A program made the position numbers and the translations under genes. The notes below the pieces were generated by a model. That model was given only the letters and a program-made list of their open reading frames with translations. It had not been told where the DNA came from and ran no database searches. This document shows, in pieces, positions 9,292 to 19,802 of a stretch of DNA of 57,480 nt; position 1 is the stretch's first letter; the number at the start of each line of letters is the position of its first letter. This DNA is from a virus: the IMG/VR virus record IMGVR_UViG_3300008116_005699, positions 1-57,480 of that record, one strand, 5' to 3'.

Positions 9292-12200
9292 ATGACTAAG
9301 CTTTTTAATTACGATCCATATAATGACGATTTTGATGAAGATAAAAATTTTATGCGAGTTCTTTTTCGCCCAGGATATTCCTTGCAGGCGAGAGAACTTA
9401 CTCAATTACAAACAATCTTGTCCAATCAAATTGAAAAGTTTGGTAATCACATATTTAAAAATGGAAGTCCAATAACTGGAGGTAAAATTTCCCTAGATGA
9501 TAGAGCTTATTATCTAATTCTAAAGGGTCAATATAGTGGTCAAGATATTGTTTTGGAAAACTTTTTGGACAAAACTATTGTTTCTTATAATTCATCTAAA
9601 GTAATTAGAGCCAAAGTTATAGCTATAGATAATTCAACAATTTTTCCTATTTTAATTGTAAAATATTTAAGTGGAGATTTTTTTGCAGAAGGCGATGAAT
9701 TAAAAGTCTATGGACAAAATATTTTTGCTGAATTGGAAGATGCAAATGCTACAGGACGTTCTTATGTAGCTAGTATACAGGAAGGTGTTTATTACTTTAA
9801 AGGACAATTTGTAAAAGTTAGTCCTCAATTTTTAGTATTAGAAACATATTATAGATTAGGTTTAAACACAGAAACAATTAACAAACAACCTTCTTATAGA
9901 ATAGGTATTGAATTTGATGAATTGGTTATTGATGAAATTGATGATGTTTCTTTATTAGACCCAGCACAAGGTTCGTTCAATTATCAAGCACCTGGTGCAA
10001 CAAGGTTTAAAATTAATACCATATTGAGTAAGAGAACATTAGATTCTGCTGATGAATCTTCTTTTTTCGAAGTTATCCGAATTGTTGATGGGGTAAAAAC
10101 AAAAGAAATTGATTATCCTATTTACAATGAAATTGATAAGACTTTAGCAAGAAGAACATTTGACGAATCTGGTAATTATACTGTTGATCCTTTTGTAATA
10201 TCTCTAGAAGAAGAATACGTAGATACATCAAATAATAATTACGTTGATCCTAATTATTTTACAGCATCATTGGATCCAGGTAAAGCATATGTCGGCGGTT
10301 ATGAGGTACAAACAATAGCTCCAACAAAATTACAAGTGTCTAGAGGAAGAGCCACAGCTAGTATTAATGACTATGATTTACCCACAAATTATTCGAGTTA
10401 TGTCCATGTAGCAAACGTATATGGAACCTTAGTTATATCCAACTTTGAACTTTTGGATATACATTGTGCAAATCATGCCAGTGTTAGTGTTGCTTCTACG
10501 ACAGAATATAATTCTTCAAAAATTGGTACAGTTCGTGCCAATATGATAAAATATAACAAATCTTCTAATCCCGATCTAGGCACAACCCATCAGTTTACAG
10601 TTAATCTTTTTGATGCAAATACTTCTTCAATAACAGGAAGTGTAGCTTCTTCTGGATCTACTAATACCGTTATAGTCTTACCTTCATCTTTTGCACAACT
10701 TCCAGCAAACAGTTATTTGGGAATGTTTTTTAGTATTAAAGATGGAGCAGGATTAAATTTAGCACCAGTTAGAATTAAAGAATCGAGTGGATCGTCAAAA
10801 ACAATTACGTTATCTTCAGCTTTACCTTTTGTTCCTTCTTCAAACGCATTTTCAATTGATTCGGATTTTAAATTTGCAGAATCATTAATAAAAAGAAGTG
10901 GTTCAAAAATTTTTGGTGCTGATATAACAGATGATTCTAAAACTAACGATGATAATAAGTATGCTTTTATTACTGAACCTAACAGACAAGGATTAATTTT
11001 TGATGTTCCTTTTGACGCTATTAAGGAAGATACAATAACAAATTTTGATTTTTTTGCAAGAAAAGTCTATAGCGATAAGACATCAAGTGGTTCAGGAATT
11101 ATTACTTTAGCACCGGAGGGCACTGACACCTTTGCATTTGCTGGTACTCCAGGAACTTTATCTGACAGCGTTATTTTAGATAATATAATTTGTTTTATTC
11201 GACCTGATACTTCTGGAGGAATTCCAAGTATAGCACCAAATACTGTTTTAAGTTTAGCTAATAATGAATATACCGTATCAGCTATAAGTAGCACTGAAAT
11301 TAGAGTCAATTTTGATCCTACAAACACAGGACTTTTTGGTGGTATTAGAGCAGATTTTATAGTAACAACTAAAGTGAATAATGCGGAAAATGGATCAACT
11401 GGAGCTATACGATCAAAAGTTTTATACCCATTATCTGTAAGTAAACATGAAAAAGTAGCTTATATGATTGATACTACAACGGGTTTAACTTCACTTAATA
11501 CTGGAACAACTACTGCTTTTTCTGGAGGATATGTTTTTCCAGAGTTGGGTGTAACTTATTTTGATAATGAAACGGGAGCGGGAGATGCCGGTACAGTTAA
11601 GAAATTAAAAACTCCAGGAGTTCCTGTTAGTTTACAAGTACCTGACGTATTAGAAATTGTAAAAATTATAGATTCGAGAACAATTACTGGTAACATTACA
11701 ACAGCAATGTTGACTGATCCACTTTATGACGTAACTAATAGATATGAATTTGATAACGGACAAAGAAAAACTCATTATGATCACGCAACAATCAAATTAA
11801 AAAGAGGATTTAGTTCTCCTGTTGGCAGTTCAATTTATGTTATGTATAATTATTTGAGTCATGGATCAGCACCATCTCCTCAAAATGATGGATTATTTAC
11901 TGTAGATTCTTATTTGAACGAAACTTCGGATATTACATATGCAACTATAAGTAAGTTTGTCGATAAATCTACTGGAAAAATTTTATCTGGAAGAGCTTCT
12001 TTTGATTTTAGACCAACTAGAGGTATTGCTCAAAATACTTTGTCTGGAGCGGTTTGTCCGGATCCTGATGAAATTGCAGAAGTTTCTTTTGAAAATTATT
12101 TAAGTAGGGTTGATAAAGTAGTTGTAAAACCATCAAAAGAGATGGCTATTATTGAGGGACAATCTGCTGTTAAACCTTTGATTCCTCCACATGATATAAC

Positions 12201-15200
12201 TGATATGTTACTTTACACCCTGTATATACCCCCGTATACAGAAAATGTAAAAGATGTTCGTGTAGATTTCCAAAATAATCGTAGATTTACCATGAGGGAC
12301 ATTGGTGCGTTTGAAAATAGAATTAAAGGATTGGAATATTATGTCTCTTTAAATTCTTTAGAAAAAAATGCTAATGATTCTAAAATATTAGATGCTAATG
12401 GACTCGAAAGATCAAAATATGGAATTTTAGTTGACAATTTTACTTCAACTAGCGTTCAAGCTAATTATGGTGATGTAGGTTTTGATAATAGAAATAAAGT
12501 AGAAGATGGAGAATTAAAGCCAGCTTCTTTAATGAGTACGACTAAACTCCTATGGTCGGAAAGTACTTCTTCTGGTAGTTATAAGGTTGTGGGTACAAAT
12601 ACTCAAAAATCTTTGATTATGAATTATACTTCCACAAAATTTGCCGATCAACCATATGCAACTAAAACTATTCCTATTGCTAGTGCTCTTTATGGTAATT
12701 TTAATGGAACGTTAAAACTTTTCCCAGAGTTTACGAGTGACCATGATACTAGTGTTACAGCTAAAGTTACTTTAAACTCGGTTCAAGGATTAGAAGATGC
12801 CTTTAATTTCGTTGATGATAGATTAAATTACGTAGCTGAACAGAATCCAACTTGGCTAAGTGACAAAGATAGTCCTTTTGCAAAAGTTCCAGATTCTTCT
12901 TGGTTTGAAACAAAAACCACAGTTGAAAATAAGACAGTACAAATTAATAGAAATACAAATGGTAATTTACAAACCACTACTGATCAAGTTTATGTTAAAA
13001 CAGGAGCAACATTAAGTGCAGATCAGATTGGTGTGTCAACATCAAAACAGGATTTAGGATCTTATATTACAGACACAGCAATAAATCCTTTCTTAAAACC
13101 TAGAGGTATAGTTTTTATAGGATCTTCTTTAAGACCTAAAACGAGATTTTATTCGTATTTTGATGGCACATTAGTTGATAACTACACTATCGTTCCATCA
13201 AAAGTTACTTTAACTCAGAATACTCCATTTAAATCTGGAGAAATGGTTTTAATTGCCAATACAAATGCTGAATTATCAACTCATATAGATAATTATGCTT
13301 TAGATACTGGAATATACCATTTAGGTGTTTGTGCCGTTTCTGAAGTGGGATCAGCTAATGTTTCTATAGTAAATGAAAGTAGTTTGTCATTGAGTGGAAA
13401 ATATGTATATGGTCTAGATTCGAAAGAAACTAAAATTATTAGTTCAGTATTAGATCATCGTTGTGGAAATACAAAATCGGTAACATCCAGTACAATTACA
13501 TTAGCTGCAGATGCTCCAAGTGTAGACATTACTGGCAACACAGTAAGTTTGGTTAGAATTCAAACTACTGACGCTGATGTAAATCCTGCAACTGGAATTG
13601 GTTCCACTTACACAATTACTGCTTATAATACTACTACTAAAGTAGCTACAGTATCAGGAACAATACCTTCCTCCGAAGTAGGAAAAACATTTTCTTATAG
13701 TATAGGAACGAATGTTTCAAATAAAGCTGGCCAAATTGGTGGAATATTTTATCCACCACAAGCCACTTTCTTAAGTGGAGAAAGAGTTTATAGATTAACG
13801 GAGTCTTTCAATAACTCTTATGATAAAGATGCAATTTCTTTTGCCGATAAAAATTTTGTATCATCAGGTATAACAACAACAAAAACTTCTTTAGTTGATA
13901 CCGTATACAATATTGGAATAAGTAATCAAATTGTAGGAACTGTTACTTCACCATTGTTACAATCGACAACAGTTACAAGTACAATAACAAGCACTTGGAG
14001 AGTCGATCCATTAGCACAAACATTTTTTGTGGATGAACAAACTTACCCACATGGATTGTATTTGGAGAGTGTAAATTTATTCTTTAGTGCTAAGGATGAT
14101 GAAAACCTTCCAGTCAGAGTGCAAATTAGACCTACAGTAAATGGTACACCTTCTTTTGATTATTGGTATCCTGAATCTGTAGTTGAAAAATATCCTAGTG
14201 AAATAATTGTCTCAAACACACCTAGTATTAATGATAGTGCTACCAAAAATGTTTTTACTTTTAGTTCACCAGTATTTTTAAAACCAGGATTATATGCTGT
14301 TGTTATATTAACTGATTCTCCAGATTATGTTGTTTGGACAGCAGAAAAGGGACAAACAACATTAACTAATCAAACTGTTTCTGTTAACCCTTATGTTGGC
14401 ACTTTGTATAAATCACAAAATGCTATGGAATATGTTCCATATCTAAATGAAGATTTAATGTTTGAATTGAATCGTTGTGTTTTCAATACAAGTTCTGCAA
14501 CATTTTTATTACAGAGTGAGAAACAAGATTCAAAAATTTATATTGATAGATTTAGATTGTTGGAGAAGTCTATTACAACACAATCTAGTTCTCCAATATC
14601 AATTTCTTACTCAGTTATTACTAAACCAGTAAATTCATCGAAAGAAACAATTTATAGAAATATAACACCGTCTACAATTTATAGTATGGGAGATGACACC
14701 TTCTATTCTATAGGTAATAGAAGAAAAGAGTTACTAGATAAAAATGATTTTACAGTAAGATTAGAAATTTCAACTTCAAACGATGCTGTGACTCCTTTAG
14801 TTTCTTTAGAGAGTTTATATGTAAATACTTGGGAAAACTTTATTGATAATGGTGAAATTAATCCTGAAGATTTTAATATTATTGTAGCTGGTGCAAAGTA
14901 CTCAAATGCTAATGTGCTTACTGTTATTTCTTCCACAGGAGAAGGCGCAAATGTTGAAATAGTTGTAAATAATAGTACAGATGGAAATGTGGTTCGAATG
15001 AATGTCGCTTCATCTGGTATAGGATATGTTGATGACTTTTATATTTCATATCCACATACATCAAACAGTTCAACTGTAACAGCTAATGCCTCTATTGTAT
15101 TAAATAGTGAATTTGATAGTTCTGGTGGACCATGTTTGGCGAGATATATTACTAAACCTATTATTTTGACAGACGGATTTGATGCTGGTGATTTGAGGGT

Positions 15201-15531
15201 ATTCTTATCTGCCAATAAACCTGTTGGAACAGAAATTCATGTTTTCTATAAAATTTTATCTAGTTCTGATATTATAAGTTTTTCCGATAGACCTTATGGT
15301 AAATTTGAATGTTTGAATCCTAGTGTTAGTGGCGCAATAGATGAAACTGAATTTAGAGAATATGAATACCGACCTTCTCTAACAAGTGACGAATTGACTT
15401 ACACTTCTGATGCTGGAGTTATTTACGACACATTCAAAACATTTGCAATAAAGATTGTTATGACTTCGCGTGATCCTTCGGTAATACCGAGGGTTAAAGA
15501 TTTAAGAATAATTGCTTTGCCAGCAGGATAA
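9292..15531 (+). CDS. Very large DUF4815-like virion structural protein
   Basis: This 2079-residue protein begins with the DUF4815 hallmark 'NFMRVLFRPGYSLQARELTQ' and 'LQTILSNQIEKFGNHIFKNG', found in large baseplate/fibre-proximal proteins of cyanomyoviruses. It occupies the place of T4 gp9/gp10, directly after gp8, so it probably forms the peripheral baseplate and the fibre attachment. The rest is beta-rich, Ser/Thr-rich and without membrane segments. Near the C-terminus (about bases 14880-15050) another glycine-rich 'GIGY' segment appears. A good ribosome-binding site (GAGG) lies just before the ATG. No frameshift is seen over more than 6 kb. The exact T4 equivalent is uncertain. Confidence 0.82.
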   Translation: MTKLFNYDPYNDDFDEDKNFMRVLFRPGYSLQARELTQLQTILSNQIEKFGNHIFKNGSPITGGKISLDDRAYYLILKGQYSGQDIVLENFLDKTIVSYNSSKVIRAKVIAIDNSTIFPILIVKYLSGDFFAEGDELKVYGQNIFAELEDANATGRSYVASIQEGVYYFKGQFVKVSPQFLVLETYYRLGLNTETINKQPSYRIGIEFDELVIDEIDDVSLLDPAQGSFNYQAPGATRFKINTILSKRTLDSADESSFFEVIRIVDGVKTKEIDYPIYNEIDKTLARRTFDESGNYTVDPFVISLEEEYVDTSNNNYVDPNYFTASLDPGKAYVGGYEVQTIAPTKLQVSRGRATASINDYDLPTNYSSYVHVANVYGTLVISNFELLDIHCANHASVSVASTTEYNSSKIGTVRANMIKYNKSSNPDLGTTHQFTVNLFDANTSSITGSVASSGSTNTVIVLPSSFAQLPANSYLGMFFSIKDGAGLNLAPVRIKESSGSSKTITLSSALPFVPSSNAFSIDSDFKFAESLIKRSGSKIFGADITDDSKTNDDNKYAFITEPNRQGLIFDVPFDAIKEDTITNFDFFARKVYSDKTSSGSGIITLAPEGTDTFAFAGTPGTLSDSVILDNIICFIRPDTSGGIPSIAPNTVLSLANNEYTVSAISSTEIRVNFDPTNTGLFGGIRADFIVTTKVNNAENGSTGAIRSKVLYPLSVSKHEKVAYMIDTTTGLTSLNTGTTTAFSGGYVFPELGVTYFDNETGAGDAGTVKKLKTPGVPVSLQVPDVLEIVKIIDSRTITGNITTAMLTDPLYDVTNRYEFDNGQRKTHYDHATIKLKRGFSSPVGSSIYVMYNYLSHGSAPSPQNDGLFTVDSYLNETSDITYATISKFVDKSTGKILSGRASFDFRPTRGIAQNTLSGAVCPDPDEIAEVSFENYLSRVDKVVVKPSKEMAIIEGQSAVKPLIPPHDITDMLLYTLYIPPYTENVKDVRVDFQNNRRFTMRDIGAFENRIKGLEYYVSLNSLEKNANDSKILDANGLERSKYGILVDNFTSTSVQANYGDVGFDNRNKVEDGELKPASLMSTTKLLWSESTSSGSYKVVGTNTQKSLIMNYTSTKFADQPYATKTIPIASALYGNFNGTLKLFPEFTSDHDTSVTAKVTLNSVQGLEDAFNFVDDRLNYVAEQNPTWLSDKDSPFAKVPDSSWFETKTTVENKTVQINRNTNGNLQTTTDQVYVKTGATLSADQIGVSTSKQDLGSYITDTAINPFLKPRGIVFIGSSLRPKTRFYSYFDGTLVDNYTIVPSKVTLTQNTPFKSGEMVLIANTNAELSTHIDNYALDTGIYHLGVCAVSEVGSANVSIVNESSLSLSGKYVYGLDSKETKIISSVLDHRCGNTKSVTSSTITLAADAPSVDITGNTVSLVRIQTTDADVNPATGIGSTYTITAYNTTTKVATVSGTIPSSEVGKTFSYSIGTNVSNKAGQIGGIFYPPQATFLSGERVYRLTESFNNSYDKDAISFADKNFVSSGITTTKTSLVDTVYNIGISNQIVGTVTSPLLQSTTVTSTITSTWRVDPLAQTFFVDEQTYPHGLYLESVNLFFSAKDDENLPVRVQIRPTVNGTPSFDYWYPESVVEKYPSEIIVSNTPSINDSATKNVFTFSSPVFLKPGLYAVVILTDSPDYVVWTAEKGQTTLTNQTVSVNPYVGTLYKSQNAMEYVPYLNEDLMFELNRCVFNTSSATFLLQSEKQDSKIYIDRFRLLEKSITTQSSSPISISYSVITKPVNSSKETIYRNITPSTIYSMGDDTFYSIGNRRKELLDKNDFTVRLEISTSNDAVTPLVSLESLYVNTWENFIDNGEINPEDFNIIVAGAKYSNANVLTVISSTGEGANVEIVVNNSTDGNVVRMNVASSGIGYVDDFYISYPHTSNSSTVTANASIVLNSEFDSSGGPCLARYITKPIILTDGFDAGDLRVFLSANKPVGTEIHVFYKILSSSDIISFSDRPYGKFECLNPSVSGAIDETEFREYEYRPSLTSDELTYTSDAGVIYDTFKTFAIKIVMTSRDPSVIPRVKDLRIIALPAG

Positions 15532-15534
15532 TAT

Positions 15535-15774
15535 ATGAAAGAAAATCTTTTAAAAGTAGAAGGCGATTTATTCGTAAAAGATAGGAAAAATGGTGCCATT
15601 TTGGCTGTAAATAAAAATATACTCATACAAAATGAAGCTAGAAAAAAAATGGGTAAAAAAATGAGCAGTAATGACACTGAGATAAATAACTTAAAATCTA
15701 AAATAGAAGAATTATCTAACGATATGACCGAAATCAAATCGTTGTTAAAAACTTTGATTCAAAAGAAGGATTAA
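15535..15774 (+). CDS. Small coiled-coil protein of the baseplate/fibre operon
   Basis: The product has 79 residues. The first half contains a short beta-like stretch ('LLKVEGDLFVKDRKNGAILA') and a very basic patch. The second half (about residues 45-75) has clear heptad spacing of Ile/Leu with Glu/Lys, so a short parallel coiled coil is likely. It lies in the same orientation between the DUF4815-like gene and the first fibre gene with gaps of 3 and 9 bases. That position fits a fibre-trimer nucleator or connector, but this is inference; I recognise no family. Confidence 0.65.
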   Translation: MKENLLKVEGDLFVKDRKNGAILAVNKNILIQNEARKKMGKKMSSNDTEINNLKSKIEELSNDMTEIKSLLKTLIQKKD

Positions 15775-15783
15775 TAATTAGAG

Positions 15784-18700
15784 ATGCCTACTTCACTAAT
15801 ACCAATTATTGCCAGAACTAACACTATCGATGAGTGGAGAATTCAAACTAATAAATCTGCTACAGATTTAAATGATCTTGGATTCTACACCTACGATAAA
15901 GCTCAAGGCACATTACTACTCTCGGGTACCTCCCTATTAAGTATAACAGCTGAAGGAACACCGTTACAAGTAGCTAACAATGTTTTATTTCAAAGTAGTT
16001 TGACTCTTGGTAATACTCTTTTCTTAGGCATTCAATCTTCAGCAACTGGTAATATTATTGCTGGTGGAACAATATCAGTTAGGGGTCCAGGACAATCTCT
16101 AAACGTGGCGAATAGTGTTTACGTGGGTAGAGACCTGCAAATTGTTCAAAATGTTTATACCAGTAATGTTATTGTAAATACTGACATAACCATAGCAAAT
16201 AATTTAACTGTAACAACAGGAAAATTACGATTGAATGGATCTGGAAATGTATCCTATATTAATACAGGTTCTTCTTTTACTAAAACGCTATATTCCGATC
16301 AAGTATATTCAACAAATGTAAGCACTGCAAACCTATATGCTTTATATGCTAAAGTTGATGTTTTAGATGATTTGTCTTTTGCTAGAATTATTACTTTAGA
16401 TAATACTACTACAAATTCTCATATATTAAAAACTAATGCCGCTACTTCAAATTTTTTAACAACTAAAAATTTAATAGCCAATGTAACAGCGAACATTGTA
16501 AATTTAGAATCGAATGTTGCTGTAATTAACGTAGCAACAATAATTGATGGTAATGTAGTATCTCTAGTTTCAAACAATTCTACAATAAACATTTCTACCG
16601 TAAATACTTCTACGATATTGACTGGTAATGTAGTTTCATTAGTTTCAAACAATTCTATTTTAAATAATTCCACTGTAAATACATCTACGGTGTTGGTTGG
16701 TAATGTAGTAACACTTACTTCAAATAGTTCTACTATAAATGTTGCTAGTATCAATTTAGCTTCGATTAATACTTTAACGACATGGAATATAACTTCCACA
16801 AATAGAATTACAGGAAATAGTATTGTAACAAATAATATCGTTTCTTCTACAATTAATACATCTATTTTAAATGTCACATCAAACTTATGGATGAGTACTG
16901 GTTCTTTAACAAGAATTTTTGCACCGAATGATCAGCACGAATCTTTGACTGTTGATGGTAAAACTACTTTAAGAACTGCATTAATTACTAGTAATTTAAC
17001 TGTTGAAGGAACTTGGACAGCTCTAGGTGATATTGAGTATGAAGTTGGTGAAATAATTTTAAATAAGAGAACACCAACAAACGCTGAAGCGACATTTAGA
17101 AATGAAAGACCTATAGGTGATGATGCGTTAATTAGATGGAATGAAGCTGATGATAGATGGACTATTTCGAGAGGAAATACATATTCTTCCCTCTATGGAA
17201 TTTTGGATGATAGTTTCTTAAGTTCATCAATAAACAGCACAAGTACTTCAAATGTTGCAACTTCTTTAGCTGTGAATACAGCCCATTTTGTTGCACAGAC
17301 TTCGGGTATGTACGCTAACTCAGCATTTGCCGCACAGAATACAACAGGTAGTTATGCTAACTCAGCTTATGCTCAAGCAAATTTAGCATTTACCGCGGGA
17401 GGTGTTATAGCTGGAAGTTATGCCAATTCGGCTTATCATACAGCTAATAGTGGATCATCATATGCGAATTCAGCTTTCACCCATGCAAATTCATCATTCA
17501 TTCAAGCCAACACACCATCGCATGTAGCAAATTCTGCAGCACTTTATGCAAATGGTGCGTTCTTAAGGGCAAATACACCAACACATGTTGCAAACTCCGC
17601 GTCACTTTATGCCAATGCGGCTTTCTCTAAAGCCAATACAGTTGCTACTGATTTAAATGACGTTGCTATTTCTACGGCTACAGCTGTACATACTTCAAGT
17701 TCTGCATCATTATATGCTAATGGAGCTTTCGCTAAAGCTAATAATTCTTCAGACGCTGTAGCTTTAGATAAAGCTACTTCTGGATCTGCATATGCTAACT
17801 CTGCATTTGCAGCAGCTAATAATGCTGTGCAGAAAGTTGCTCCTACACAGACGATTACTGGTGATCTTACTATAACCCGTAGATTAAATACTGCAAATCT
17901 TCAATTTGACGGAGATAGTGCTAGATATTTTGGTTCCAATTTTGTATTTAATTCGGATTTAAATCCAAATACATCTCCAGGTGAAAATGCTGCTATACAA
18001 GTTTATCGAGGAACTAATGCCTCTCCTGCTACATTCCAATGGAATGAAACATTAGATAAGTGGCAATTTGAAGATGGTGTAAATGGTTTACATAATTTGG
18101 AAGAATTTGCCAATAAAGCAAATAATATTACTGGTGGTGCAACTAATAAAATTCCATATCAAACAAACACTAGTGCAACACAATTCATTGATGCTCCTGC
18201 TGTTGCTAATCGTTTCTTAAAGTGGACAGGAACCGAGTTTACTTGGGCGGATGTTCCTGCTGCTGATTTAAATAATTTAAATGCTACCAATTTAACTTCT
18301 GGTACTGTGCCGAGTGGTAGACTAACCGGTACTTATAGTATAAACATCAATGGAACAGCATCATCAGCATGTACTGCAACTACTGCTAGTTCGGCAACTA
18401 GTGCTACAAATGCTACAAATGTTATTGATGGTGGAACTGTTCACACAAACACTATAAGATGTGATGATTTTGCAAATTTCTATTCGAACGTATTTTTTAG
18501 AAGTGGTGGAACAACAACGTCTAGAACTGACCCAAGTAATTTAGCTGCTTTAAAAGTTACTGGTGATGTTGCTGTTTCTAATGAAGTTTGGGCACTTCAG
18601 TTTCAAGGTGTCGCAGTGCGAGCCCTTTACGCTGACTTGGCTGAAAAATATTTGTCCGATAAAAAATATCCTACAGGTACCATAATGATGGTTGGTGGCA

Positions 18701-18996
18701 AAAAAGAAGTTACTGCAGCAAAAGACACCAAAAAACACGCTATCATCGGAATCGTATCGGAGAAACCAGCATACGTAATGAATAATGACTTGAAAAATGG
18801 TTTAATAGTTGGACTTAAAGGTCGATTACCTGTTAGAATAATTGGTACTTGTGAAAAGGGTGATTTAATTACTGTATCTGAAAAGTCTGGTGTAGGTATT
18901 TCTATAAAAGAAAATGTAATTTTACCATTTAGAATTATTGCTTTAGAAAATAAAGAAACTGAAGAAGAAGGTTTAATAGAAGTAGTTATTATGTAA
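15784..18996 (+). CDS. Tail fibre-like protein with YANSAF repeats
   Basis: The product has 1070 residues. Residues 1-350 are beta-rich with repeated Val/Asn/Thr steps, including three near-copies of a 'GNVVSLVSNNSTIN' motif. Two modules of the type 'GTWTALGDIEYEVGEIILNK ... RWNEADDRWT' and 'GENAAIQVYRG ... FQWNETLDKWQF' follow. Between them (bases about 17300-17830) lie alanine-rich 'YANSAFxxAN' heptad repeats like those in the downstream giant fibres. The C-terminus 'ALYADLAEKYLSDKKYPTGT' followed by a compact beta domain is a common C-terminal module of marine phage fibres, possibly the receptor-binding or trimerising end. It is the last structural gene before the accessory island. Confidence 0.8.
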   Translation: MPTSLIPIIARTNTIDEWRIQTNKSATDLNDLGFYTYDKAQGTLLLSGTSLLSITAEGTPLQVANNVLFQSSLTLGNTLFLGIQSSATGNIIAGGTISVRGPGQSLNVANSVYVGRDLQIVQNVYTSNVIVNTDITIANNLTVTTGKLRLNGSGNVSYINTGSSFTKTLYSDQVYSTNVSTANLYALYAKVDVLDDLSFARIITLDNTTTNSHILKTNAATSNFLTTKNLIANVTANIVNLESNVAVINVATIIDGNVVSLVSNNSTINISTVNTSTILTGNVVSLVSNNSILNNSTVNTSTVLVGNVVTLTSNSSTINVASINLASINTLTTWNITSTNRITGNSIVTNNIVSSTINTSILNVTSNLWMSTGSLTRIFAPNDQHESLTVDGKTTLRTALITSNLTVEGTWTALGDIEYEVGEIILNKRTPTNAEATFRNERPIGDDALIRWNEADDRWTISRGNTYSSLYGILDDSFLSSSINSTSTSNVATSLAVNTAHFVAQTSGMYANSAFAAQNTTGSYANSAYAQANLAFTAGGVIAGSYANSAYHTANSGSSYANSAFTHANSSFIQANTPSHVANSAALYANGAFLRANTPTHVANSASLYANAAFSKANTVATDLNDVAISTATAVHTSSSASLYANGAFAKANNSSDAVALDKATSGSAYANSAFAAANNAVQKVAPTQTITGDLTITRRLNTANLQFDGDSARYFGSNFVFNSDLNPNTSPGENAAIQVYRGTNASPATFQWNETLDKWQFEDGVNGLHNLEEFANKANNITGGATNKIPYQTNTSATQFIDAPAVANRFLKWTGTEFTWADVPAADLNNLNATNLTSGTVPSGRLTGTYSININGTASSACTATTASSATSATNATNVIDGGTVHTNTIRCDDFANFYSNVFFRSGGTTTSRTDPSNLAALKVTGDVAVSNEVWALQFQGVAVRALYADLAEKYLSDKKYPTGTIMMVGGKKEVTAAKDTKKHAIIGIVSEKPAYVMNNDLKNGLIVGLKGRLPVRIIGTCEKGDLITVSEKSGVGISIKENVILPFRIIALENKETEEEGLIEVVIM

Positions 18997-18999
18997 ATT

Positions 19000-19734
19000 A
19001 TGATTGGAATTATTGGTTATGGAATGGTTGGACAAGCCGTTGAATACGGCTTTTCCAAAACCCAAGTTTTCGTTTGTGATCCGAAATATAATCACGTAAC
19101 GGTCAAAGGCCTCTGTTTATTAAATCCAGAGGCAATATTCGTTTGTGTCCCCACACCAACAGACGATACTAATTATTCATTGGTTACTTCAGTATTGAAT
19201 GAAATTTTCGAGATGAACTATCAGGGAATAGTTATAGTAAAGTCCACAATTTTGCCGCAATATCTTGAAAAATATGATATTGTGTATAACCCAGAATTTC
19301 TATCAAGATCAACCTCGAAAGAAGATTTTGTAAATCCACACTTATTAATACTTTCTGGTAAAAAATCTCAACAGGCTTTGGAACTTTATAAAAAACATTC
19401 TACCGTAGATACTGAAAATATTTTTGTAACAGATATTAATACAGCATCATTTATAAAATACACCATGAATTCCTTTTATGCAACTAAGGTAACTTTTATG
19501 AACTCTATGTATGAGGTTGCTAAAAAAATGGGTGTCGATTATAATGAAGCTATAACTGTTCTCTCTAAACATCCATGGATGGGATCCAATCATTTCAAAG
19601 TACCTGGTCCTGATGGTAAAAAAGGATTTGGTGGGCCTTGTTTACCAAAAGACACAGAGTGTTTAGTTAAAAATTATGATGTTGAAATACTTAAAAAAGT
19701 TTTGGAATTAAATCAAAAGTTTAGAAATGAATAA
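19000..19734 (+). CDS. UDP-glucose/GDP-mannose dehydrogenase-type protein, short form
   Basis: The 244-residue protein has the NAD-binding motif G6-Y-G8-M-V-G11, then 'AIFVCVPTPTDD' and 'VKSTILP'. It also has 'NPEFL', typical of nucleotide-sugar dehydrogenases, and ends with the catalytic thiol motif 'GFGGPCLPKD' (C214). Full-length UDP-glucose 6-dehydrogenases have about 390-450 residues; here the C-terminal UDP-binding domain is missing. A four-electron oxidation of a sugar nucleotide is the family reaction, but whether this short form is active, or uses another substrate, is open. It follows the fibre gene by three bases and is separated from the rSAM cluster by the only long gap in the island. 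It could be co-transcribed with the fibre. Confidence 0.82.
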   Translation: MIGIIGYGMVGQAVEYGFSKTQVFVCDPKYNHVTVKGLCLLNPEAIFVCVPTPTDDTNYSLVTSVLNEIFEMNYQGIVIVKSTILPQYLEKYDIVYNPEFLSRSTSKEDFVNPHLLILSGKKSQQALELYKKHSTVDTENIFVTDINTASFIKYTMNSFYATKVTFMNSMYEVAKKMGVDYNEAITVLSKHPWMGSNHFKVPGPDGKKGFGGPCLPKDTECLVKNYDVEILKKVLELNQKFRNE

Positions 19735-19739
19735 GTTTG

Positions 19740-19768
19740 TTGAACAGTTTTGTCAAACACTATATATT
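19740..19768 (+). promoter_or_regulatory. Sigma70-like promoter before the rSAM cluster
   Basis: A -35-like TTGAAC at 19740-19745 and a -10-like TATATT at 19763-19768 are separated by 17 bases, the optimal spacing for a sigma70 promoter. They lie in the longest intergenic gap of the island (68 bases), just upstream of the first radical SAM gene. A TTTAAATA at 19782-19789 differs by one base from the T4 late consensus TATAAATA, so late control is an alternative. No transcription data are available. Confidence 0.5.
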
Positions 19769-19791
19769 AGTACGTCTTTGGTTTAAATAAA

Positions 19792-19797
19792 AAGGAG
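19792..19797 (+). promoter_or_regulatory. Strong ribosome-binding site AAGGAG
   Basis: A near-perfect Shine-Dalgarno AAGGAG lies five bases before the ATG at 19803. It is stronger than the sites of most genes in the island and suggests efficient translation of the first gene of the cluster. Confidence 0.75.
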
Positions 19798-19802
19798 AAA
19801 AA

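Noticed and set aside
16419-16877. Minus-strand open frame of 152 codons inside the first fibre gene
   Set aside because: Product is a low-complexity Val/Thr/Glu sequence made by the reverse complement of Asn/Ser/Thr repeats; no RBS or neighbours.
19735-19756. GTTTG...CAAAC inverted repeat as a terminator after the dehydrogenase gene
   Set aside because: Only five base pairs with a 14-base loop and no U-run directly after it; it lies inside the promoter spacer.
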